Source: Zetaproteobacteria bacterium
GTDB lineage: Bacteria; Pseudomonadota; Zetaproteobacteria; Mariprofundales; Mariprofundaceae
DNA: 18,928 bases
Reading direction: 5' to 3'
Assembly: GCA_021545665.1 (NCBI GenBank)
Contig: JAJRTX010000164.1
Coordinates: 1 to 18,928 of the forward strand
This document shows positions 8,982-16,427 of this stretch, piece after piece. Position 1 is the first letter of the stretch, and each line of letters starts with the position of its first letter. The notes under the pieces are model-generated. The model worked only from the letters and a program-made list of their open reading frames with translations. It was not told the origin of the DNA and did no database searches. The position numbers and the translations under genes are program-made.

Positions 8982-9923
8982 ATGAACGCACTGGAAATTT
9001 CCGGACTTCGAAAAGTCTATAATAATGGCAATATAGCTTTGAACAGTGTTTCTTTGTCAGTGCCTCAGGGCAGTTTTTATGCACTTCTTGGCCCGAACGG
9101 GGCAGGGAAGAGTACTTTAATTAATATTCTTGCCGATACCGTGCGTCATAATAGTGGGTCTGCGACGCTGTTTGGTCGTGACCTGTTTGATGATCGGGCA
9201 TGGTGCAAACGACAAATGGGCGTAGTGCCTCAGGAAATAGCCTTTGACCCTTTTTTTACGCCACGTGAAGTATTGCATTTCACCTCTGGTTTGTTTGGAA
9301 AGAAACCGGATGATGATTGGATAAACGAATTATTTGATCGTCTGGAACTCACTGAACATGCTATCAAAAATACGCGGCAGTTGTCTGGAGGCATGCGTCG
9401 TCGTTTGCTGGTTGCACAAGCCCTGGTGCATAAGCCGAAACTGGTTATTCTTGATGAACCAACAGCAGGTGTTGATGTTGAATTGCGCCGTCGCCTGTGG
9501 GCATTTATGCGAGAACTGAAAGATGGGGGAACAACAATATTGCTGACCACCCATTATCTGGATGAAGCCGAAGAATTATGTGATCAGGTGGCCATTATAG
9601 ACAAAGGAAACCTGCTAACGGCTCAACCTATGTCTGAATTGATGCAACAGGTGGCGTCATCTTATTTATGGTTGAATTATGAGAGAAACATTGACCTTTC
9701 CAATAAAGACAAGCTTGCTTTGGCCGATTATCAGCCACGTTGCAACGATGATGGCGTATGCCTGAAACTGAATCGCCATGCCGACGGGCAATCCACCTTC
9801 CACACCGCCTATCAGGCTGCCATACAGCAATTTGGACCACCGCTGGATGCAGGAGTGCGTAAAGAAAATCTGGAAGATGTATTTCTTCGCCTGACCGGAA
9901 AACAGCCCGAGGCGGAATCATGA
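8982..9923 (+). CDS. ABC-2 type transporter, ATP-binding protein (YadG-like)
   Basis: A 313-residue cytoplasmic ATPase that powers the permease encoded next. It shows Walker A GPNGAGKST (37-45), the Q-loop Gln84 in VVPQE, the signature LSGGM (134-138), Walker B LVILDEP (154-160) and the H-loop His191 in TTHYLDEAEE. The sequence between signature and H-loop (ILDEPTAGVDVELRR, then GTTILLTTHYL) is very close to Escherichia coli YadG. The C-terminal roughly 90 residues are more variable, as usual in this family. AGGA lies about 8 nt before the ATG. Its TGA overlaps the permease ATG in an ATGA arrangement, so the two are translationally coupled. The substrate is unknown; an exporter of lipid, polysaccharide or drug is typical for the family. 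Confidence 0.92.
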   Translation: MNALEISGLRKVYNNGNIALNSVSLSVPQGSFYALLGPNGAGKSTLINILADTVRHNSGSATLFGRDLFDDRAWCKRQMGVVPQEIAFDPFFTPREVLHFTSGLFGKKPDDDWINELFDRLELTEHAIKNTRQLSGGMRRRLLVAQALVHKPKLVILDEPTAGVDVELRRRLWAFMRELKDGGTTILLTTHYLDEAEELCDQVAIIDKGNLLTAQPMSELMQQVASSYLWLNYERNIDLSNKDKLALADYQPRCNDDGVCLKLNRHADGQSTFHTAYQAAIQQFGPPLDAGVRKENLEDVFLRLTGKQPEAES

Positions 9924-10690
9924 GTCAGGCGAATTTGCGAGGTGCATGGACGTTATTCCAACGCGAGGTTCGCCGTTTTCTCAAGGTAAAGATGCAGACC
10001 ATTGTGACGCCAGCACTGACGGCCATTTTGTATCTGATTATTTTCCGATATGCCATTGGAGAGAGGCATGTACCCGGCATGGAAGTGGATTATTTTACTT
10101 TTCTGGTGCCCGGACTGACCATGATGGCAATGTTACAGAATGCCTTTGCCAATACTTCAAGCTCCATGATAATGGGCAAGGTTATGGGTATGCATATCTA
10201 TTTGCTCATGGCTCCGCTCTCTGCCCTGGAAGTAGTTACTGCTTTCTTTGCCGCTGCTGTGGTGCGTGCGGTGGTTGTGGCTGTGACATTTCTGGCTGTC
10301 CTGATGCCATTTGTTGATGTGTCTTTGATGCATCCGGGTATTATTATCCTGTTCGGCATTTGCGGCAGCATTATTATGGGTGGGCTGGGCCTGATTGGCG
10401 GCATGTGGTCCAGAGATTTTGATAATGTGGCCATGGTAACGAATTTTATCATCTTGCCGTTAACCTTTCTTTCCGGCGTATTTTATTCAGTGAAGCAACT
10501 GCCTGAATCATGGCAGATGGTGAATCATGCCAATCCGTTTTTTTACCTGATTGATGGTTTCCGCTATGGCTTTCTGGGCACAGGTGATACCAATCCATTT
10601 GCTTCTATGGGCATTGTGATTGGATCGGCTTCCATTACTTTTGCGGTTGCATGGTACCTATGGCGTATTGGCTGGCGGATGAAAGAGTAA
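9920..10690 (+). CDS. ABC-2 type transporter, permease (YadH-like)
   Basis: A 256-residue inner-membrane protein with about six hydrophobic segments (near residues 28-46, 58-80, 100-130, 138-165, 172-195 and 225-250). The N-terminal amphipathic stretch WTLFQREVRRFLKV, the FLVPGLTMMAMLQNAF segment, and LPLTFLSGVFYSV followed by HANPFFYLIDGFRYG are hallmarks of the ABC-2 family close to E. coli YadH. It starts 4 bp inside the upstream ATPase gene, so the pair encodes one exporter, probably a homodimer of each subunit. The ligand is not indicated by neighbours. Confidence 0.9.
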   Translation: MSQANLRGAWTLFQREVRRFLKVKMQTIVTPALTAILYLIIFRYAIGERHVPGMEVDYFTFLVPGLTMMAMLQNAFANTSSSMIMGKVMGMHIYLLMAPLSALEVVTAFFAAAVVRAVVVAVTFLAVLMPFVDVSLMHPGIIILFGICGSIIMGGLGLIGGMWSRDFDNVAMVTNFIILPLTFLSGVFYSVKQLPESWQMVNHANPFFYLIDGFRYGFLGTGDTNPFASMGIVIGSASITFAVAWYLWRIGWRMKE

Positions 10691-10701
10691 AGTAGCTATT
10701 C

Positions 10702-10810
10702 AGATTGCCCCTGATTCGCTCTATATCGACATCAAAAGTGTGACCAAAAGAAATGCCCGTGGTGCTCATTTACAGGCGTAAACTGCTCTCGAACAAATAA
10801 GGGGCAATCT
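10702..10810. repeat. 109-bp segment bounded by 11-bp inverted repeats
   Basis: AGATTGCCCCT (10702-10712) and its exact complement AGGGGCAATCT (10800-10810) frame an 87-bp interior between the exporter permease and rlmE. A stretch without stop codons (10683-10781) crosses the left repeat, but it has no start codon and I do not regard it as a gene. The arrangement could be a miniature inverted-repeat element or a long-range stem in the rlmE leader. Confidence 0.45.
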
Positions 10811-10850
10811 AAACAACTACTTACAGTATATTGAATAATAGAGGATAAAA

Positions 10851-11492
10851 ATGGCGCAAAAATCAAAGAGTAAAGCAGATAGAAAAACGACTGCCTGGTA
10901 TCACCGCCATACCAATGATCCGCATGTCAAGCGGGCACGGAAAGAGGGCAAGCGTTCGCGGGCCGCATTTAAACTTACTGAAATTCTGGAACAGCATCAG
11001 TTACAGATAAAAAAAGATGCTGTGATTGTTGATCTGGGTTGCGCTCCCGGCTCATGGAGCGTGGAACTTGCCAAACATGTGGGGCCAGCCGGACTTATTA
11101 TCGGCATTGATCTGCTGCCGTTGACTGCCATAACCGGCGTTACATTGATTCAGGATGATTTCGATTCACCGCGAGGACAGGCCGTACTGAAAAATGCATT
11201 GCATGGCAGACCGGTGGATCTGATTGTCTCGGATATGGCGCCTGAAATGAGTGGCAATAAACTGGTTGATCAGATGCGCATGATAGGCCTGAATGAAATG
11301 ACGCTGCACTTCGCCCGCCAGTTTTTGCGGCCGGGTGGTGATATTCTGATGAAAACATTCATGGGCGAGGGCTTTGATGAATTCCGCCGTAATCTGGGCA
11401 CTTCATTTAAACGAATCAAAAATATCAAACCGGCGGCCAGCCGCAAATCATCATCGGAATTCTTTATTCTGGGCCGAAACTTTAACTTGTGA
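10851..11492 (+). CDS. rlmE: 23S rRNA (uridine-2552 2'-O) methyltransferase RlmE/FtsJ
   Basis: A 213-residue enzyme that uses S-adenosylmethionine to methylate the ribose of U2552 in 23S rRNA, a late step in 50S subunit maturation. The SAM site is VDLGCAPGSWS (60-70) and IGIDLLP (84-90). The catalytic K-D-K-E set is visible as Lys41 (RAAFKL), Asp128 (SDMAP), Lys168 (LMKTF) and Glu203 (SSEFF). The basic N-terminus SKSKADRKTTAWYHRHTNDP is typical. GAGGA lies 6 nt before the ATG. In many proteobacteria rlmE is followed by ftsH; here it is followed by a repeat-like region and then a convergent tadA, so the usual partner is absent. Confidence 0.95.
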   Translation: MAQKSKSKADRKTTAWYHRHTNDPHVKRARKEGKRSRAAFKLTEILEQHQLQIKKDAVIVDLGCAPGSWSVELAKHVGPAGLIIGIDLLPLTAITGVTLIQDDFDSPRGQAVLKNALHGRPVDLIVSDMAPEMSGNKLVDQMRMIGLNEMTLHFARQFLRPGGDILMKTFMGEGFDEFRRNLGTSFKRIKNIKPAASRKSSSEFFILGRNFNL

Positions 11493-11521
11493 GCCTTAGT
11501 TCTTCTATATGAGCGGGACCT

Positions 11522-11869
11522 CTTCTTTCTTTGACGGTAAAGAAAGAAGCCAAGAAAGCCGCCCCCGAACATCTCTGTCCTTCGGATTCCCTCACCTGCA
11601 CATACCCAAATGATCGCGGCTCTGCCGTTTTACTCATTTGTTCATGTTTGTCTCGGCAGATATCTAAGGGGGATGGAGTAACTGAGTCTAATGAAGAAGT
11701 GGTTTTTCCTTCTCTCCTCCAAGATTTGCCAAAGTGGTACTTAAAAAGATGGTAACGAGCTGCGGAGCAGTGACCGCCTTTTTAAGTGCTGCTTTGGGCA
11801 CCCGCAGGGCAAAGATTGCGGAGTGCCTTTTCTTCCATTCTTTCTAAGATTTGCGGAAAAAGAAAGAAT
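11522..11869. repeat. Repeat-like intergenic element with nested inverted repeats
   Basis: This stretch lies between convergent rlmE and tadA and has no credible gene. It opens with a perfect 11-bp hairpin (CTTCTTTCTTT 11522-11532, AAAGAAAGAAG 11539-11549) and closes with a 9-bp one (ATTCTTTCT 11837-11845, AGAAAGAAT 11861-11869). The outer arms also match each other: TTCTTTCTTT at 11523-11532 and AAAGAAAGAA at 11859-11868, giving a 10-bp terminal inverted repeat. Inside are TCTGCCG/CGGCAGA (11621-11627, 11654-11660) and a long hairpin at 11729-11797. The style matches dispersed non-coding repeats seen in many proteobacterial genomes, but I cannot count copies from one window. Confidence 0.5.
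11729..11797. other. Long hairpin with 20-bp wobble-compensated stem
   Basis: The arm at 11729-11748 (CCAAAGTGGTACTTAAAAAG) pairs with 11778-11797 over all 20 positions on the plus-strand RNA: 17 Watson-Crick pairs and three G-U wobbles. The 29-nt loop contains its own short helix (GCTGC/GCAGT) flanked by GGT and ACC. All departures from Watson-Crick pairing are wobble pairs in the plus sense, which suggests selection on an RNA form read rightward. Confidence 0.5.
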
Positions 11870-11871
11870 AG

Positions 11872-12366
11872 TTATTTCAAATCCTGTTTAGTGTTAGCAG
11901 GATCAGATTCTTTACTGCCCCGGCGTGTCTTGAAGAATTGTTTTAACAGACTACCACACTCATCAGCCAGAATGCCTCCTGTTACTTCAGGCTGATGATT
12001 CAGGCGCGGATCTGATAAAATATGATAAAGTGATTCCACTGCACCTGTTTTCAAATCCTTCGCACCATAAACGATGCGTTTTATACGTGCATGGATAATT
12101 GCTCCGGCGCACATGGTGCAAGGCTCGAGTGTAACAAAAAGTGTACTACCGGTGAGCCTGTAATTATTTTTATCCTTGCAGGCCTGGCGAATAACCTGCA
12201 TTTCCGCATGTGCTGATGCATCGTTGGAAGCGATTGGTGAATTCAAACCGGTAAACTCACGACCATCTTCCAGCAACAGCAGTGCGCCAACAGGAACCTC
12301 ACCATTTTCTGCTGCGATTTCAGCCTGTTGAATGGCCTTATTCATGTAATAAGTATCGTTATTCAT
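11872..12366 (-). CDS. tadA: tRNA-specific adenosine deaminase TadA
   Basis: A 164-residue zinc enzyme that deaminates adenosine 34 to inosine in tRNA-Arg(ACG), allowing decoding of CGN codons. The zinc and proton-shuttle motif is SAHAEM (His53, Glu55), and the second is EPCTMCAGAI (Cys83, Cys86). The segment NGEVPVGALLL near residues 21-31 and IKRIVYGAKDLKTGAVES further on are typical of TadA rather than of cytidine or guanine deaminases. The last roughly 20 residues are a charged tail. It starts 9 nt after the dppC stop and is the last gene of a minus-strand run. A hairpin lies immediately after its stop codon. Confidence 0.94.
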   Translation of the reverse strand: MNNDTYYMNKAIQQAEIAAENGEVPVGALLLLEDGREFTGLNSPIASNDASAHAEMQVIRQACKDKNNYRLTGSTLFVTLEPCTMCAGAIIHARIKRIVYGAKDLKTGAVESLYHILSDPRLNHQPEVTGGILADECGSLLKQFFKTRRGSKESDPANTKQDLK

Positions 12367-12375
12367 TAGTTCGGC

Positions 12376-13197
12376 TTAATGTCTCAGTTTGGGATCAAAA
12401 ATATCGCGCAGGCCTTCACCGAGCAGGTTATAACCTAGAACAGTAATCAGAATAGCTAACCCCGGATACATTGATAGCCACCAGGCAATCTGTATATTAT
12501 CTTTGCCTTCAGTGAGAATGTTGCCCCAGGAAGGATCGGGGGGCTGCACACCAAAGCCAAGAAAGGAGAGACCCGATTCAAGTAGTACCGCACCGGCAAT
12601 GCCCAGCACGGCAGAAACCAGTACCGGCCCCATGGCATTGGGCAACAGATAACGCCACATCATACGGATTGAAGATACACCAAGACTTTGAGCTGCCAGC
12701 ACAAATTCTCTTTGCCTGAGACTCAGGAACTCGGCGCGAACAAGACGTGCCACACCCATCCATGAAGTCAGGCCGATTATAATCATAATATTCCAGATTG
12801 AAGGCTCAAGAAAAGCGATGACAGCCAGAATCAGAAACAAAGTGGGAAAACATAGTACCATATCTGTGATCCGCATGATCAGCGCATCGATGCGTCCACC
12901 GACATAACCGGCAACCGCTCCCAGCATGATACCAATCAGCATAGAGATGCCAACAGCAACAAACCCTACCGCCAACGACACCCTGGCTCCGAAAAGCATG
13001 CGTGAGAAAATATCACGACCCAGCGTATCTGTACCGCACCAGTGCCCCCATGATGGCGCCATAAGGATTACTTTTACATTGATTTCAGCCGGGTCATAGG
13101 GGGCTATCCATGGCGCTAGAATCGCCAGCAGGGTAACACAGGCTACAATCGTGCCGCCGATCAACATCAGTGGATTTTGGAAGATAATGCGTATCAT
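12376..13197 (-). CDS. Peptide/nickel-type ABC transporter permease, DppC-like
   Basis: A 273-residue inner-membrane permease of the Opp/Dpp/Nik family. An N-terminal membrane helix leads to the family stretch WIAPYDPAEIN. GTDTLGRDIFSRMLFGARVSL marks the start of the core, and the cytoplasmic coupling loop (EAA-like) is EFVLAAQSLGVSSIRMMWRYLLPNAMGP. The C-terminus LGYNLLGEGLRDIFDPKL is diagnostic. I chose ATG 13197, which overlaps the dppB stop by 4 nt (ATGA); a start at 13233 would overlap by 40 nt and adds an odd hydrophilic stretch. No substrate-binding protein or ATPase gene is next to it, so these must be elsewhere. Substrate is undecided: di- or oligopeptides are likeliest. Confidence 0.88.
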   Translation of the reverse strand: MIRIIFQNPLMLIGGTIVACVTLLAILAPWIAPYDPAEINVKVILMAPSWGHWCGTDTLGRDIFSRMLFGARVSLAVGFVAVGISMLIGIMLGAVAGYVGGRIDALIMRITDMVLCFPTLFLILAVIAFLEPSIWNIMIIIGLTSWMGVARLVRAEFLSLRQREFVLAAQSLGVSSIRMMWRYLLPNAMGPVLVSAVLGIAGAVLLESGLSFLGFGVQPPDPSWGNILTEGKDNIQIAWWLSMYPGLAILITVLGYNLLGEGLRDIFDPKLRH

Positions 13198-14177
13198 TTT
13201 TTTCCACCATGGCGAATGCGTGGATCGGCCCATGCGTATGATAAATCAGCAATCAGATTCCCGAGCAATGTCAGTATAGCAGCAATGACGGTAACGCCCA
13301 TGATTACCGGATAATCACGAGACATTACGGCACCAAACAGTAGCTGCCCCATACCGGGTAGTGAAAAGAGTTGTTCAACAATAACTGAACCGCCAATCAT
13401 CCCTGGAATCGATAAACCAAGCAGGGTGATAATAGGCAGCATGGCATTTTTCAGGGCCAACCGATAACGGATGCTGTTTTCCGGAATGCCCATGGCGCGA
13501 GATGTGGTAATATAATCAGAGCTGATTACATCCAGCATGCCAGTGCGCATAAAACGGCTCATGCCGGCCAGTCCGCCGATAGCGGAAATGAAGACAGGCA
13601 ATATCAGGTGTTTTAACAAATCAAGCTGTTGCTGCCAGTAACTCATCTGCTGCCAGCTATAATCATGAAGACCGGATATGGGTAGCCAGCTCAAATTGAC
13701 GCCAAAGACAATCATCAGTAATAAACCAAGCCAGAAAGAGGGGATGGCAAAACCGATAAAAACAAAGATCGTCATACCTTTGTCAAACCAGGAATCGCGT
13801 CGTACCGCACTTGCTATGCCGATGGGAATGGCAGCGGCAATAATAAGCAACATGGCCAGTATGTTGATCCATAAAGTAACCGGGATGCGTTCGGCAATTT
13901 TATCCAGTACAGGTCTGCCATCGGCTGAAAAAGAATTGCCGAAATCCAGTGTGGCAAGGCGCTCCAGCCAATTCCAGTATTGTTCATGCCAGGGTTTATC
14001 CAGTCCATAATAAACGCGCAAACGTTCAATATCTTCAGCAGAAACTTTTGGATTGAACTCTGATCCAATAACACTGGGTTCACCTGGAGCCAGATGCATC
14101 ATGCCGAAGGATATAATGGTGATCCCGAATAACAGCGGAATCATGCCTGCCAGGCGTTTTATCAAATAACCAGTCAC
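13194..14177 (-). CDS. Peptide/nickel-type ABC transporter permease, DppB-like
   Basis: A 327-residue inner-membrane permease that pairs with the DppC-like protein. The N-terminal TM helix YLIKRLAGMIPLLFG and the following MMHLAPGEP are family hallmarks. A periplasmic stretch follows, with the YYGLDKPWHEQYWNWL motif typical of DppB/OppB. About five further TM helices come from residue 100 on. The coupling loop is DYITTSRAMGIPENSIRYRL (221-240), and LPGMGQLLFGAVMSRDYPVI (273-292) is the conserved C-terminal signature. The start is GTG, with only a weak GAG about 10 nt upstream. It is the first gene of dppB-dppC-tadA, divergent from ugd. Confidence 0.88.
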   Translation of the reverse strand: MTGYLIKRLAGMIPLLFGITIISFGMMHLAPGEPSVIGSEFNPKVSAEDIERLRVYYGLDKPWHEQYWNWLERLATLDFGNSFSADGRPVLDKIAERIPVTLWINILAMLLIIAAAIPIGIASAVRRDSWFDKGMTIFVFIGFAIPSFWLGLLLMIVFGVNLSWLPISGLHDYSWQQMSYWQQQLDLLKHLILPVFISAIGGLAGMSRFMRTGMLDVISSDYITTSRAMGIPENSIRYRLALKNAMLPIITLLGLSIPGMIGGSVIVEQLFSLPGMGQLLFGAVMSRDYPVIMGVTVIAAILTLLGNLIADLSYAWADPRIRHGGKK

Positions 14178-14350
14178 GGGCTCACTCTAACCACTAGCTC
14201 CTGTTAACACTACATGGCCGAAGCACTATCACTCCAAATGAAGCTTGTCCGCTCTCACTTTTTATCTATTTCTCGTTATTTGATACTTGCCTTTCGCCGA
14301 TTCCCCATCACCATTCACTTTTTACCATGTTTAAATATGGAGTTAAACCT

Positions 14351-15670
14351 ATGAGAGTAACAGTCTTTGGCAGTGGCTATGTTGGTCTGGTGACGGGCAC
14401 ATGTCTGGCAGAAATGGGTATGGACGTTCTATGTGTCGATATTAATCAGGATAAGATTGATATGTTGAACAGTGGTGGCGTGCCTATTTATGAGTCCGGT
14501 CTGAGCACCATGATTCAGAGCAACAGGCGGGCAGGGCGTCTGAGGTTCTCAACGGATATAAAACAAGCTGTCCTACATGGTTTATTCCAAATTATTGCCG
14601 TTGGTACACCGCCGGATGAAGATGGTTCCGCAGATTTGCAGTATGTGCTTGCTGTTGCTCAAAGTATTGCTGAACATATGTCTGAGTATAAAATAGTTAT
14701 TGATAAATCCACTGTGCCTGTGGGTACTGCAGACAAAGTTCGAGAACGCATCATAAGTGTTCTTGAACAAAGAGGGCAGAGTCTGGAGTTTGATATTGTT
14801 TCCAATCCGGAATTCCTCAAAGAAGGCGCCGCCATTAATGATTTTATGAAACCTGATCGCATTGTTGTCGGTACAGATAGTGAGAAAGCCAAAAAGCTTA
14901 TGGACAGTCTCTATGCACCTTTCAATCGTAATCATGAACGCATGGTTCACATGGATATCCGTTCAGCAGAGCTGACCAAATATGCAGCCAATGCCATGCT
15001 GGCTACCAAGATCAGTTTTATGAATGAATTGTCCCATATTGCAGAGCGTATGGGAGCTGATATTGAGAAAGTGCGTGTGGGTATTGGTTCAGACCCGCGT
15101 ATCGGTTACCAGTTTATTTATCCGGGATGTGGTTATGGCGGCTCATGTTTTCCAAAAGATGTGAAAGCACTGGAGAGAACGTCAAAAGAAATCGGATTCC
15201 ATGCGGAATTGCTGTCGGCTGTAGAGGCGGTAAATAATAGGCAGAAAGAAGTCTTGTTTAATAAAATAAAAGCATATTTCAATGGTCATCTGGAAGGCAG
15301 GAAAATCGCTGTCTGGGGGCTGTCATTCAAACCGGAAACAGATGATATGCGTGAGGCACCAAGCAGGGTATTGATCAATGCGTTACTGCAAGCCGGTGCA
15401 CAGGTTCACGCCTATGATCCGGTGGCTATGAGTGAAGCAGGAAGAATATATAGTGAAACAGCAGGGCTCATATTGGAAGAAGATCAGTATGAAGCCCTGA
15501 ATGCTGCGGATGCTTTGGCTATTGTGACAGAGTGGAAAGCATTCAGGAGCCCCGATTTTACCCGTATGCAGTCATTGATGAAAGGTTCAGCTGTATTTGA
15601 TGGGCGTAATCTTTTTGATCCATCTGTTATGCGTAAAGCCGGTTTTATCTATAGCTCAATAGGCCGGTAA
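14351..15670 (+). CDS. ugd: UDP-glucose 6-dehydrogenase
   Basis: A 439-residue cytoplasmic enzyme oxidising UDP-glucose to UDP-glucuronate with two NAD+, feeding surface-polysaccharide or lipid A modification pathways. The N-terminal Rossmann motif is [12 protein letters not shown] (5-16). The catalytic thiol is Cys266 in [14 protein letters not shown], and the substrate-binding Lys/Asn lie in [12 protein letters not shown] (206-217). The C-terminal NAD-like domain has [18 protein letters not shown] (321-338). I chose ATG 14351 because GGAG lies 8 nt upstream and [12 protein letters not shown] is the normal start; an ATG at 14327 adds eight unmatched residues. No polysaccharide gene is adjacent, so it stands alone here. 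Confidence 0.95.
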   Translation: MRVTVFGSGYVGLVTGTCLAEMGMDVLCVDINQDKIDMLNSGGVPIYESGLSTMIQSNRRAGRLRFSTDIKQAVLHGLFQIIAVGTPPDEDGSADLQYVLAVAQSIAEHMSEYKIVIDKSTVPVGTADKVRERIISVLEQRGQSLEFDIVSNPEFLKEGAAINDFMKPDRIVVGTDSEKAKKLMDSLYAPFNRNHERMVHMDIRSAELTKYAANAMLATKISFMNELSHIAERMGADIEKVRVGIGSDPRIGYQFIYPGCGYGGSCFPKDVKALERTSKEIGFHAELLSAVEAVNNRQKEVLFNKIKAYFNGHLEGRKIAVWGLSFKPETDDMREAPSRVLINALLQAGAQVHAYDPVAMSEAGRIYSETAGLILEEDQYEALNAADALAIVTEWKAFRSPDFTRMQSLMKGSAVFDGRNLFDPSVMRKAGFIYSSIGR

Positions 15671-15671
15671 G

Positions 15672-15704
15672 AACCATCTCAGAACTGATAAAATACAGAT
15701 GGTT
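15672..15704 (+). terminator. Possible weak terminator or 3' hairpin of ugd
   Basis: AACCATCT (15672-15679) and AGATGGTT (15697-15704) form an 8-bp stem with a 17-nt loop just after the ugd stop. The following AAGGTCTTATTTG has only a loose T-rich character, so this is at best a weak terminator. Confidence 0.35.
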
Positions 15705-15749
15705 AAGGTCTTATTTGAATTTATTAATACAAAAACATTATCCGTACCA

Positions 15750-15778
15750 TTGACGAATACTGCTATTATCAGTACAAA
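15750..15778 (+). promoter_or_regulatory. Promoter of tRNA-Glu(CTC)
   Basis: TTGACG (15750-15755) is followed by a 17-bp spacer and TACAAA (15773-15778). The region just after it, TCGGCCTCC, is a GC-rich discriminator, which is typical of stringently controlled stable-RNA promoters. Predicted start is about 12 nt before the mature tRNA. Confidence 0.7.
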
Positions 15779-15797
15779 TCGGCCTCCTGAAAATCAG

Positions 15798-15872
15798 GCT
15801 CCCATCGTCTAGCGGTTAGGACGCTGGCCTCTCACGCCGGAAACAGGGGTTCGATTCCCCTTGGGAGTACCA
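15798..15872 (+). tRNA. tRNA-Glu (anticodon CTC)
   Basis: A 75-nt cloverleaf with CCA encoded. The acceptor GCTCCCA pairs with TGGGAGT, with one G-T wobble at the first pair. The anticodon stem CTGGC/GCCGG frames the loop CTCTCAC, with anticodon CTC at 15831-15833. The T-arm AGGGG-TTCGATT-CCCCT is perfect. It reads GAG. It has its own promoter and terminator. Confidence 0.95.
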
Positions 15873-15897
15873 AGATACCGTATCACAGCACCATATA

Positions 15898-15930
15898 AGG
15901 CCCGTAAACCTAGTGTTTACAGGCCTTTTC
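15898..15930 (+). terminator. Intrinsic terminator after tRNA-Glu(CTC)
   Basis: AGGCCCGTAAAC (15898-15909) pairs with GTTTACAGGCCT (15915-15926) over 12 positions, with a single wobble, and runs into TTTTC. It is a clear Rho-independent terminator about 25 nt past the tRNA. Confidence 0.88.
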
Positions 15931-15932
15931 TC

Positions 15933-15962
15933 TTGCATGGTTGTCACTTGGAGTTATATAAT
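15933..15962 (+). promoter_or_regulatory. Candidate promoter for the small lipoprotein gene
   Basis: A perfect -10 TATAAT (15957-15962) lies 18 bp after TTGCAT (15933-15938). The start would be near 15969, giving a leader of about 60 nt. A short inverted repeat CCGTAT/ATACGG (15965-15970, 15985-15990) covers the likely start site and could be an operator or leader hairpin. Confidence 0.5.
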
Positions 15963-16028
15963 ACCCGTATATACTATATCTTTAATACGGCTTGTTATTA
16001 ATTCAAATTTTATAAAATGAGAGGAAAT

Positions 16029-16229
16029 ATGAGATTTTTTCTAATCGCAGCACTGCTAACTTTTTTTACAGGTTGCGGAGTTAGCGTTAGTCCTTTGCCG
16101 GGGGTAAGCGTCTATATTCCTATACCCCATAATAGTGATCAGTATAGGCGAGATGACCGTGATTATAATGAGCATGATGGGGATCGACACGACCATGATA
16201 AGAATGGCAGTTATCAAGAAAGTGATTAA
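16029..16229 (+). CDS. Small lipoprotein with Asp/His/Arg-rich tail
   Basis: A 66-residue protein. The N-terminus MRFFLIAALLTFFTGC is a lipoprotein signal peptide with lipobox FTGC and lipidated Cys16. The mature part opens with a short Ser/Val/Pro segment (VSPLPGVSVYIPIP). From about residue 34 it turns into a very hydrophilic tail rich in Asp, His, Arg, Asn and Tyr (for example RRDDRDYNEHDGDRHDHD). I chose ATG 16029 because GAGGA sits directly upstream; an ATG at 16017 adds four residues. I do not recognise the family beyond 'small lipoprotein'. The tail could bind metal or cell-wall material, but that is inference. It lies between a tRNA terminator and mazG and has its own candidate promoter. 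Confidence 0.7.
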   Translation: MRFFLIAALLTFFTGCGVSVSPLPGVSVYIPIPHNSDQYRRDDRDYNEHDGDRHDHDKNGSYQESD

Positions 16230-16427
16230 AACTATTAGATTAGGAAGGGATTGCTGAGATTTGTCTGTTCATTAAAGTCTGTTGCTATATTGATGGTAGG
16301 GCGCTAAACAGCCTCAGTTGAACCGATACCAATTCCAGAAATTCGGATGGTTTTACCTTAATGCTTTAATATATCACCTTTTTTAACGTCGCATAATGGA
16401 TATTATGTAAAGTTATGGAGTTATGTA

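Noticed and set aside
10683..10781. Open stretch of 32 codons overlapping the left inverted repeat
   Set aside because: No start codon, no ribosome binding site and no recognisable family; too short to separate from chance.
11531..11755. Possible 74-residue gene in the rlmE-tadA gap
   Set aside because: It runs across several inverted repeats, has no ribosome binding site and no protein-like pattern.
13198..13233. Upstream ATG for the DppC-like permease
   Set aside because: It would overlap dppB by 40 nt and add a hydrophilic stretch; ATG 13197 gives the classic 4-nt ATGA overlap.
14327..14350. Upstream ATG for ugd
   Set aside because: GGAG lies inside the added part and is well spaced only for ATG 14351, where the family sequence begins.
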